NCBI GenBank assembly: GCA_903893795.1 | Contig: CAITNO010000146.1 | Span: forward strand, 1-64,000 | Reading direction: 5' to 3' | DNA length: 64,000 bases | From: Candidatus Hydrogenedentota bacterium | GTDB lineage: Bacteria > Hydrogenedentota > Hydrogenedentia > Hydrogenedentales > CAITNO01 | Shown here: one piece after another, positions 46,401 to 53,769 of the stretch | Layout: each line of letters opens with the position of its first letter | How positions within the stretch are numbered: position 1 is the stretch's first letter | Position numbers and translations under genes: made by a program | Notes under the pieces: generated by a model | What the model saw: only the letters and a program-made list of their open reading frames with translations | What the model was told of the DNA's origin: nothing | The model's database searches: none

Positions 46401-49400
46401 CGACAGTGGAAGCTTCCGCTGCATCGTCAGCGATGCTGTGGATCCCGCCTGCACACCGGCTCCCAGCGCCGTGACGGCAGCCTATCAGATCAATGTGTTC
46501 GGTCAGTTGCAGATTACGAAACAGCCCGAAGACGTGCTGGCCCGCACCGGTGAACAGTGCTTGTTCGCCGTGGATGCGCCGGCCAGTCTGACCAATTTGC
46601 AGTATGTCTGGCAGCGATTTGCCGGAACAGCGGGTCCGGACTGCCCCGCAGCGGACTCGACCGACTGGGTTGCGGTGCCGACGGCGCCCAGCGCTGCCAA
46701 ACTCCTTTTCACTGCGACTGCGGAAACGGCCGGCTATTACCGTGTAATGCTTACGGAACCGCTTGGCAGTCATCTTACGTCGAACTGTGCCCGGCTGTCG
46801 ATGGTGCCCTTTGCGATAACCCGTCAACCTGAAGACTTGTGCATGTATGCCGCGGACGACGGCAGGCAGATCGAAGCGCTCGCCGAAGAGGCGCAGGGCA
46901 TTCTTGAGTACCAGTGGTTGAGTGTGGGCGGTGCCAAGGCGAGCGTGGAGGTGCCCGGCGCCACACAGAGCACGCTAAGTTTCCCGGGACCGACCCAGGG
47001 TGAAGAGAGCTTTGTGTGCCGCATCCGCGACGTGCAGGGCGGAACGGTGCTGCAGGAGATCCTGACCCGTGAGGCCAAGGTGCGCATCGCCAAGCCGTTT
47101 GCCATCAAGTATGCGCTGCAAGATGATTTGCAGGCTGAAATTGGGTCGGTGAAGACATTCACCCTGCTGACTGAAGGAGGTTTGGACGTGCATTATGCGT
47201 GGCAGAAAGACGGTGTCACGATTTCCGGCGCGCCCGACGAAGCCACCTATGTCATCGGTTCGGTCTCGGCGGTAGACAACGGCAAGTACACCGTCGTGGT
47301 AACCTATCGCGGCGGCACGACCTCGTCCTCCGCAACACTGAAGGCCGCCGTCACGCCCCCGGTGGCAAAAGTGCCTGCCGCCTCGCACTGGGGCATGGGC
47401 CTTATTGCGGCGCTGCTTTCCGGCGCGGCGGTCTGGCGCCTTCGTCGGCGCATCGCCCGGAAGGGTTTGGCGGCAATGCTTGCTGTCATCGCGGCAGTGT
47501 TGGTGGCGGCGCCGGCACAGGCGCAAACCGCGCCTGATTTCGACAAGATTCTGCTCGACCTGAAGGCCGATCTGAGCGCGCTGTTCACCGTGAACGGCGT
47601 GGATACCTGGAGCGGCGGTGCCTCACCCCTCTATCAGCATGTTCAGGGTCAGCCAGGGTTTACAGGATACGACCTGAGCGCGGCCCTCTACGGCGGCGAT
47701 GGAATTGTTGACCAGGACCATTTTGCACTGGTCAGAACCCTTGTCAACACCGCTTCGGGCTGTGCCGCGCCGCTGGATACGGTCAATCCGAGTATCATCC
47801 CCACCGTTCGGTCGTCATTTACCACATCCCGAAACACCATTCGGAATCTGGAACTGACCTTGCAGAACCTGCATGTTCACATTGCCCATCTGCATTATGC
47901 GGGAAGCACGTCCATCGACCTGAACAATGTTGACCTTCTGGTTTCGAGTGTTACCACCGGGCAGACCAACACGCTGCTGGGTTATCCGGTGGACATTCCC
48001 AGTCTATGGTCCAACAAGTTCCCTGTTGGGAGTGAGGGGTTGCTTCGGTCGGCTCTTAATCCCACCAGTCCGCAGATTTATGCGGCCGACGGTTCGCCGG
48101 TCACGTATGACATCGAAGACTGCCTGCAGAATCTCGCCGGTGCGGTGATGACCACCGGCGATGAGCCGACCATTAACTGGTACCGCGGTCTGGTTGGCAA
48201 CCTCTGCCTGGGTGTCATTCAGAACCTCGTGCCAAAGCTGCTTGCGGGAATTGGCGGGAAGTCCATTGAAAAGGGCATCACCCAGGAGGATATGCTGTCG
48301 CTTATTCAGAAGTCCGCCGCAGTCGAAATGCCTCCCCTGCCGGAAGAGAAATCGCTGTACAACATGAGCGGCTGTTCCGATCAGGTTATCAACATCAATC
48401 TCAACACGTCCAACGTTCAGGCAACAGGGACGGTCACCATTTACGGCGCTGATGTTTGCAACTCGCTGAATGTGGCCATCGCCCCGCTTTCCTGCTCCAC
48501 CTATCCTTGCCAGGCCGCATGGCTGGCCTCCTACGGGGATTTGAACGGCGACGGCACAACGCTCAGAAACTCCTACGCGGCCAGCGCGGGCAACCGCGCC
48601 GGGTGGTTTGTGAGGGAAGCTGCCGATTTCCCGGAAATCGTCGTGCAGAACTGGCCCACGGTCCCGGCCACAGCCAGCTTTGGCGATGTGATCCCCTTTG
48701 TGGTCGATGTGGACCACACCGTCGCCGGTGCCGCCAACTACCAGTTCCAACTGTTTGCCGGAACGGCACCGGACACGTTTGTCCAAGTGGACACCTCTTC
48801 CGGAACTTACAACCCTGCCAATGGAAAGTTTTCATTCAATCTGGATGTGGATTTTCTGGGAAGCACCCACTATTACAAGTGGTCCGTGCTGACCGGCTGC
48901 GGCACGGGCCTGAAGAATTCCCCGGTCTATCAAGTCTATGTGCCCGCGCCTCCGATCGACCTGAGCACCCAACCCGCCGACCACTGCGTGCGCCGCGGCG
49001 ATTCCTTTGCCTTCAGCGTGAACGGCGCGAGTTCTGTGGGAACGCTCAGTTATCAGTGGCAGATAAACAATGGCGGTGGGTGGTCCGATATTGTCGGCGC
49101 GATCGGACTGAGCTATGGCAAGCTTGTGGCGGATCCCGTGTCCGACCCGGGGCAGTACCGATGCCGGATTACCAACACGATCACGCTGCCGGGCGCCGGG
49201 TCGGTGTCCTATTCTGTCAACTCCAACATAGGCAAACTGACCGTACTGTATCTCTTCAGCAAGCCCAGCCAGTTCGTTGCGGTGTTGTTGGGCGGAACCC
49301 TGAACCTCTCTGTGGTGCCTGCGGGCGGAAACGTGACCAATCCCGTGCCGCCCACCGGCAGCGACCCGGCCTTCTTCGGCCAGTATAGCTACCAGTGGTT

Positions 49401-50874
49401 CAAGGGGGGCGTGCAGATCACGGGCAACGCCAGCGCGCTCACCGAGCATTTGATTATCCCAAATGCCCAGATTGGCACCGATGACGGAGATTACTACTGC
49501 GTGGTGGGCGACGGTTGTGTCGCGTCCGGGTACGCTTTCGCCCCGCCGACCACGGTGACCGTCACGAACAACCCCATCCTGATTGCGCCGACGGGCCAAC
49601 CGGTGGGCGGTGGCAGACTGATCAACGGCAACCCCAAGGCCTTCCAGGTCGTGGTCACCGGCGGAGAGCCGGGCAACCAGTTGAGCTGCGGATGGTTCTT
49701 CTCCCAGAACGCCGAGGGCAGCGGCGCGGTTTCCCTGGGCATAGCCACGCCGATGACAGACATGGGCGGTGGGTCTTTCAAGTCTATCTATACGATCAGC
49801 AGTCCGCAACTCGTGAATGCGGGCTACTACTTCGCGCAAATAAGCGACGGTGTGCAGTCCATTACCTCGAATCTGGCACAGCTCTTCGTCGGCACGAAGC
49901 TGGATGTGGTTGCCGCGCCCCAGGGCGGATTCTTCCACACGGGCGACGCGCACGTGCCGCCGCTCTCCGTGACGATGACGGGCGGTGTCGGGGCACTCAG
50001 CTACAAGTGGTTCCGTGATGGTGAGCCGTTGCAGGCAAATGGTCCGGTCTACAATCTCAGCCCGCTGGCGGGGGTGGATGCCGGTATATACACCGTTCAG
50101 GTTCGCGACATAGGCACGGGTGACGGGCGCTATTTTGAACTGACACCCACCTATGGCACAGGCACGGTGTATGAGTCGCCTGCCGTTGGTCTCAACATTT
50201 CCAGGGCGCCGTTGCTGTTGCCTGCGGGACAACCGCAGCACCAGAAAGGCCCTGCGGGCGCCAATTACACCTTTAGCGTGAATGTCATTGGCGGTGCGGG
50301 CAATCTTGCGTACGCCTGGTTCAAGAAAAGCGTCACGCCGCCTGACCTTGAGGTTGGAAACGCGGCGTCTCTGACGGTCACCAATGCGCAGCCGACAGAC
50401 CAGGGTCTGTACTACTGCGTGGTGAAAGACCGGCTGGCGCAACCCACCACCCCAGACCCCGGCACGGTGACTTCCGCCACGGCGCGTCTGACTCTGACTG
50501 CTTCAGATGTTACGGCCAGTCCCCTGCGCATCGTGCGGCAGCCGGCCGGCGTTGTGGTGCAGTTGAACCGTCCGTTTACGCTCGAGGTGCTGGCGTTTGG
50601 CGGCAGTACGACGAATTACCAGTATTCTTGGACCAAGGATGGCGTTCCGATTGCCGATGCCACCCTGGGCACACTTACGGTTGACGGTGCCACCCTGGAA
50701 GACCAGGGCAACTATCAGGCAACGGTGCAGTCGGGTGCAACCGAAACTGTGACGAGCGACGTGGCACGGGTGACCATTGGCGCCGGCATGCCGCTTGCGG
50801 GCGGGCTCGGATTGGCCGCACTGGCATCCTTCAGCGCTTTGGCGGGTGCCATGAGGCTGCGTCGGCGTAAATAG
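43486..50874 (+). CDS. Giant polyprotein-like surface protein C with internal sorting signal and internal signal peptide
   Basis: This is a protein of about 2462 residues. First half: signal peptide, a beta domain like that of protein B, a Gly-rich region (about 143-601) and five Ig-like domains (about 799-1285). An IPTL-CTERM-like tail follows at 1296-1322 (VPAASHWGMGLIAALLSGAA, then WRLRRR). Without a stop, IARKGLAAMLAVIAAVLVAA leads to a signal-peptidase site APAQA|QT at residue 1346. Second half: an unrecognised domain (1347-1820), several Ig-like domains (about 1824-2428), and a final tail MPLAGGLGLAALASFSALAG with RLRRRK. ATG 43486 follows GGAGAG by 8 bases. The frame is unbroken throughout. 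Confidence 0.82.
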   Translation: MLMLIAKSCTACGAVSRRGLGLGVTMALVFTVAACAGIAGADSLNSVYRNLGSPSLGTLSLHTGDTAVINTGSTGNPTLVVNGTTTYTGTTINYGDGPVAVFYFDYVKVPQGVTLSVSGARPLSIVSDNDMSWGASVTVPPGSLGGGAGGSAGTGSAGGAFGIGGMGGQGGSGGGGGGGGENDGGGNTAGGAGGNGTAGLDGVQGGSGQPGSVGGVGGDGIAGFGKAAGGAGGAGGAKGAGLSGGTRGAGSAIGVGGAGGIRSESIVVIPVNVNLYVTNLTINIQIKLGLGGSNGTNSAGNSGLIGNDGGAGGAGSQGGTAEFALTDWADTLSLVAGAGGGGGGGGGGGGGGAGGGGGGGGSGGGGGGGGAGSWLSAGGYDWVIDTFLGGREISGSGGGGGGCGGGGGAAVAGITDCPIGAQGGSGVLNSNATPGTGGTGAGSYGGAGGPGSGGAHAGYAASQGGGGGTGVKGGDGTAGGVGASGGIGGAGGGSFVLASRGVLSIVGAPTFNVSAGGPSNGGTGSGAVFPAGASGGRGGNAGGAGPSITISNSTLSGALGSNASVMGKGGAGASGGTGGDGGRGGMGGKGGDGAPGGVALPGMVKMQGSIILMNGAASVVANNVNGSAAARRNGFFSRITNMSQQLLLDNLPVLNPITLNLGTTTNWNAIRGVNSFDSDNGHPYIGELLQPLVLPYYKAATQGFLDPSGGYWNQDQVEGLFTGDHRLELVRVPGVYTGYDQIFVRNNHYQALNGVTLNVDGGADVLLPAAPGGGAAGTMSPGSVFTTTVVTGTPVVVGKTMVVSPIENQVVYPNGNVDLSVLVEPNTYTGPLAYQWQVFSTASNVWTNYTGAGADTSAISYHVDCALPDSDRYRCLIDDDTQQVIAGPVTVTYASIPIIITSPVTSRDIFSGAGISFTVIAEGGNASAYGAPSFLYQWQRLNTLSSDWEDFGGGGGYSVSGNVLTLDNAQLSDSGSFRCIVSDAVDPACTPAPSAVTAAYQINVFGQLQITKQPEDVLARTGEQCLFAVDAPASLTNLQYVWQRFAGTAGPDCPAADSTDWVAVPTAPSAAKLLFTATAETAGYYRVMLTEPLGSHLTSNCARLSMVPFAITRQPEDLCMYAADDGRQIEALAEEAQGILEYQWLSVGGAKASVEVPGATQSTLSFPGPTQGEESFVCRIRDVQGGTVLQEILTREAKVRIAKPFAIKYALQDDLQAEIGSVKTFTLLTEGGLDVHYAWQKDGVTISGAPDEATYVIGSVSAVDNGKYTVVVTYRGGTTSSSATLKAAVTPPVAKVPAASHWGMGLIAALLSGAAVWRLRRRIARKGLAAMLAVIAAVLVAAPAQAQTAPDFDKILLDLKADLSALFTVNGVDTWSGGASPLYQHVQGQPGFTGYDLSAALYGGDGIVDQDHFALVRTLVNTASGCAAPLDTVNPSIIPTVRSSFTTSRNTIRNLELTLQNLHVHIAHLHYAGSTSIDLNNVDLLVSSVTTGQTNTLLGYPVDIPSLWSNKFPVGSEGLLRSALNPTSPQIYAADGSPVTYDIEDCLQNLAGAVMTTGDEPTINWYRGLVGNLCLGVIQNLVPKLLAGIGGKSIEKGITQEDMLSLIQKSAAVEMPPLPEEKSLYNMSGCSDQVININLNTSNVQATGTVTIYGADVCNSLNVAIAPLSCSTYPCQAAWLASYGDLNGDGTTLRNSYAASAGNRAGWFVREAADFPEIVVQNWPTVPATASFGDVIPFVVDVDHTVAGAANYQFQLFAGTAPDTFVQVDTSSGTYNPANGKFSFNLDVDFLGSTHYYKWSVLTGCGTGLKNSPVYQVYVPAPPIDLSTQPADHCVRRGDSFAFSVNGASSVGTLSYQWQINNGGGWSDIVGAIGLSYGKLVADPVSDPGQYRCRITNTITLPGAGSVSYSVNSNIGKLTVLYLFSKPSQFVAVLLGGTLNLSVVPAGGNVTNPVPPTGSDPAFFGQYSYQWFKGGVQITGNASALTEHLIIPNAQIGTDDGDYYCVVGDGCVASGYAFAPPTTVTVTNNPILIAPTGQPVGGGRLINGNPKAFQVVVTGGEPGNQLSCGWFFSQNAEGSGAVSLGIATPMTDMGGGSFKSIYTISSPQLVNAGYYFAQISDGVQSITSNLAQLFVGTKLDVVAAPQGGFFHTGDAHVPPLSVTMTGGVGALSYKWFRDGEPLQANGPVYNLSPLAGVDAGIYTVQVRDIGTGDGRYFELTPTYGTGTVYESPAVGLNISRAPLLLPAGQPQHQKGPAGANYTFSVNVIGGAGNLAYAWFKKSVTPPDLEVGNAASLTVTNAQPTDQGLYYCVVKDRLAQPTTPDPGTVTSATARLTLTASDVTASPLRIVRQPAGVVVQLNRPFTLEVLAFGGSTTNYQYSWTKDGVPIADATLGTLTVDGATLEDQGNYQATVQSGATETVTSDVARVTIGAGMPLAGGLGLAALASFSALAGAMRLRRRK

Positions 50875-50907
50875 TCGATGTTCTAAGGCGTAAGCTCTGT
50901 TAATCAA

Positions 50908-50950
50908 GCGGACACGGGCGGCAAGTTGAACTTGCACCCGTGTCCGCGTT
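50908..50950 (+). terminator. Terminator of the giant-protein locus
   Basis: A perfect 11-bp stem (GCGGACACGGG with CCCGTGTCCGC) encloses an inner GCAAGT-TGA-ACTTGC hairpin and is followed by GTTGTTT. It starts 33 bases after the stop of protein C, closing the three-gene transcript. Confidence 0.85.
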
Positions 50951-51157
50951 GTTTATGATTGTCCATGAGCCTCTTCAGCAGGTCTCGGCTCAACGGGATA
51001 TCAGCCGCACAATCTGCGGTTTTCTGTCTGCCAATTGTGATAATTCCTCGGGGTCTGTGACGGAGGTTTATGCACCCAAATTGCATCCCCTGCCGCAGAC
51101 AGGGTATCCTATTCCCGAATTTGTTCGGTGCTTTTTCCAACCTGTGAGGATCATACC

Positions 51158-52675
51158 GTGTCCCAGAATCCATTGGTTTCCTATCTTCAGCAGACCCCGG
51201 CCGACCAGGTCGATGCCGGTTTTGTGGCCTATTTGGCCCAAATGACTGAGGTTTCCAAGGTCGCGCCCACGGTGGCCAAGTCGATAGTGCAGGAACTGGC
51301 CGACCAGCGGCGCTACCTGAAACTGATTGCCAGCGAAAACTACTGCTCGCTGTCCACCCAGTTGGCCATGGGCAACCTGCTTACGGACAAGTATGCCGAG
51401 GGCATTCCCCATCAGCGCTTTTACGAAGGCTGCGACAACGTGGACAACGTCGAGGCCTACGCGGCCGAGCAGGCCGAAAAGCTGTTTGGGGCCGATCACG
51501 CCTATGTGCAGCCGCACAGCGGCGCCGATGCGAACATGGTGGCCTACTGGGCCATTTTGACGGCCAAAGTCGAGGTGCCCTGCCTGGAGAAATTCAACAC
51601 AACCAATCCCGCCGCACTTTCGGCCGAGGACTGGAACAAAGTCCGCCAGGAGATAAACGGCAAGCGCCTGATCGGCATGGACTACTATTCGGGCGGCCAC
51701 CTGACCCATGGTTACCGGCGCAATCTCTCCGCCAAGATGTTCGAGTCATTCAGCTACGCCGTGAACCGCGAGACGGGCTACATCGACTACGACGAGATCG
51801 AGAAGATGGCGTTGGAACTGAAGCCGCTGGTGCTGCTGGCGGGCTACAGTGCCTATCCCCGCCTGATAAACTTCGCGCGCATGCGCGAGATTGCGGACAA
51901 GGTCGGCGCGGTGTTTATGGTGGACATGGCCCATTTCGCCGGGCTGGTGGCGGGAGGCGTGTTCACCGGCGACGCCAATCCCGTGCCCCACGCGCATGTT
52001 GTCACCTCCACCACCCACAAGACGCTGCGCGGGCCCCGCGGCGGCGTGGTGCTCTGCAAGAAGGAATTTGCCGAATTTGTGGACAAGGGCTGCCCGCTGG
52101 TGCTTGGCGGTCCGCTGTCACATGTCATCGCCGCCAAGGCGGTGGCCTTTACCGAGGCGAACAAGCCCGAATTCAAGGCCTACGCCGCGAAGATCGTGGA
52201 GAATGCCCGCACCCTGGCCGAGACCTTCATCAAGAGCGGACTCACCCTGGCGACCGGCGGCACGGACAATCATCTGATGCTGATCAACGTGGCCAAAAGC
52301 TGCGGACTCACGGGCACGCAGGCCGCCTCCGCACTGCGCGAGTGCGGCGTCACGCTCAACTACAACTCGCTGCCCTTCGACCCGAACGGCCCCATGATCA
52401 CCAGCGGTTTGCGCATCGGCACACCGGCCGTCACCACGCTCGGCATGGGCGCGGACGAAATGGTCGAGATTGCCGGCATTATCAAGTCCGTTCTGGACGG
52501 CACACAGGCGGCTGTGCTGACCACGGGCGAGAATGCGGGCAAGCCGAGCAAGAAGAAATACGTCCTTGACCCGAAAGTGCGCGACGCGGCATTTTCCCGC
52601 GTCAAGACCCTGCTGGACCGCTATCCGGTTTATCCGCAGCTTGACCTGGGTTATCTGCAGGAACATTTTGGATGA
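51158..52675 (+). CDS. glyA: Serine hydroxymethyltransferase, long form
   Basis: This 505-residue PLP enzyme interconverts serine and glycine and supplies one-carbon units to tetrahydrofolate. The PLP lysine is K288 in STTHKTLRGPRGG. RYYGG-type positions appear as QRFYEGCDNVD and PHSGADANMVAYWA. The protein is about 85 residues longer than the E. coli form, with an insertion between the substrate loop and DYYSGGHLTHG, as known for chlamydial GlyA. The start is GTG 51158 with GAGGA 7 bases upstream. It overlaps crcB by ATGA. Confidence 0.96.
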   Translation: MSQNPLVSYLQQTPADQVDAGFVAYLAQMTEVSKVAPTVAKSIVQELADQRRYLKLIASENYCSLSTQLAMGNLLTDKYAEGIPHQRFYEGCDNVDNVEAYAAEQAEKLFGADHAYVQPHSGADANMVAYWAILTAKVEVPCLEKFNTTNPAALSAEDWNKVRQEINGKRLIGMDYYSGGHLTHGYRRNLSAKMFESFSYAVNRETGYIDYDEIEKMALELKPLVLLAGYSAYPRLINFARMREIADKVGAVFMVDMAHFAGLVAGGVFTGDANPVPHAHVVTSTTHKTLRGPRGGVVLCKKEFAEFVDKGCPLVLGGPLSHVIAAKAVAFTEANKPEFKAYAAKIVENARTLAETFIKSGLTLATGGTDNHLMLINVAKSCGLTGTQAASALRECGVTLNYNSLPFDPNGPMITSGLRIGTPAVTTLGMGADEMVEIAGIIKSVLDGTQAAVLTTGENAGKPSKKKYVLDPKVRDAAFSRVKTLLDRYPVYPQLDLGYLQEHFG

Positions 52676-53079
52676 ACAATCCAGCCACCATGACCGCAGT
52701 CTTCAAGGCTGTGTTCCTGGTCGGCACGGGCGGCGCGCTGGGTTCTTTGGCCCGGTATGGCACGTCAGTCGGCTTTGCAAGGCTCTTGGGACCGCAGTTT
52801 CCCTGGGGAACACTGGTGGTCAATCTCTTGGGCTGTTTCATCTACGGGTTTGCCTTTGCGCTGATTGTGCGCAACATGGTGCCCTTTGGCCCCGAAGTGC
52901 GCATGTTTCTGCTGGCGGGATTTCTGGGCGGGTTCACCACCTTCTCCAGCTACGGCATGGAGACGGTGCTCTTCGCAGCCGAGGGCGGGGCGGGTCTTGC
53001 CGTGGTCAACATTCTGGCGAACAATGTGGCGGGGCTGGGGCTGTGCGCTTTGGGCCTCTGGGCGGGACGCTTGCTCTGA
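52672..53079 (+). CDS. crcB: Fluoride ion channel CrcB (Fluc)
   Basis: This is a 135-residue, four-helix membrane protein that exports fluoride as an antiparallel dimer. Family motifs are GGALGSLARYG near the start, TLVVNLLGCFIYGF and GGFTTFSSYGMET with the phenylalanine box. Its ATG overlaps the glyA stop (ATGA), so it is translationally coupled. No fluoride riboswitch precedes it, as expected inside an operon. Confidence 0.93.
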   Translation: MNNPATMTAVFKAVFLVGTGGALGSLARYGTSVGFARLLGPQFPWGTLVVNLLGCFIYGFAFALIVRNMVPFGPEVRMFLLAGFLGGFTTFSSYGMETVLFAAEGGAGLAVVNILANNVAGLGLCALGLWAGRLL

Positions 53080-53115
53080 CCCCTTTGCCTTCCGATTGAG
53101 CAGGAGGACACACCA

Positions 53116-53487
53116 ATGATTGGAATGTTCTTTCCGACGGGCGGGCTTGACCCGCTGAATCCGCCCGATGCGCTGGCGCGAAAAACGGCCAATGCCGCCA
53201 TGCAGGTGGCCAATTCCCAGAAAAGCGAGATAGAACTGCTTCGGGAACAGGTTGAGCGGATTGCGCTGTTAAATCAGGCATTGTGGGAACTGGTGCGGGA
53301 ACGGCTGCAGCTAAGCGATGCCGACTTGGAAAGAATCGCCCAGGAAGTGGACCTGCGCGACGGCAAACAGGACGGACGGCTGTCCGAGCATCCGCTCCAG
53401 TGCCCCCAATGCGGACGGGTGTCCAATTCGCGCCATAAGAAGTGTTTGTACTGCGGCCTGTTGTTTGAAGGAGACGCCTTCGGCTGA
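53116..53487 (+). CDS. Zinc-ribbon protein with coiled coil
   Basis: This is a 123-residue small protein. Residues about 30-75 form a Leu/Glu-rich coiled coil. The C-terminal C-x2-C...C-x2-C zinc ribbon (CPQCGRVSNSRHKKCLYCG) is at about 96-114. AGGAGG lies 8 bases before ATG. It follows crcB by 36 bases in the same direction. Function unknown; possibly a nucleic-acid or protein adaptor. Confidence 0.7.
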   Translation: MIGMFFPTGGLDPLNPPDALARKTANAAMQVANSQKSEIELLREQVERIALLNQALWELVRERLQLSDADLERIAQEVDLRDGKQDGRLSEHPLQCPQCGRVSNSRHKKCLYCGLLFEGDAFG

Positions 53488-53769
53488 GGCGCTTGTTTCG
53501 CGCTTTCAGCGCTTGTGCTTGGAGATAACCGGTTTCCCGGGGCGTTGCCCCGGGCTGTCTTGTCTTGCGCCTTTGGCGCGGAGGACGCCGCGGCCGCAAA
53601 GGTCCAGAAAGTGTTCATGTTCCAACGCGCCGAAGGCGCATAAGGTTGCAGCCTGGGGCACCGCCCCAGGAAAGTATGCGCCCCGATTTCAACGCCCTGA
53701 AAGGGCGAAACAGACCTTTCGCCTTCAAAACAAACATGCGGCACCGAAAGGTGCCGTGAGGAGTCTGCA
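53488..53769. repeat. Cluster of short palindromes
   Basis: About 280 bases packed with small hairpins: GCGCTTTCAGCGC, CCCGGGGC..GCCCCGGG, GCGCCTTTGGCGC, GCGCCGAAGGCGC, CCTGGGGC..GCCCCAGG, CGCCCTGAAAGGGCG and GGCACCGAAAGGTGCC. No coding frame of interest. It looks like a composite of REP-type units and may attenuate or stabilise mRNA between the zinc-ribbon gene and mrp. Confidence 0.7.

Noticed and set aside
35234-50874. CRISPR or phage tail locus as an explanation for the repeats
   Set aside because: Repeats are coding Ig/Gly modules; there are no direct repeats with unique spacers and no phage structural or integrase genes.
52600-52672. Fluoride riboswitch ahead of crcB
   Set aside because: crcB starts inside the glyA stop codon, leaving no untranslated leader for an aptamer.
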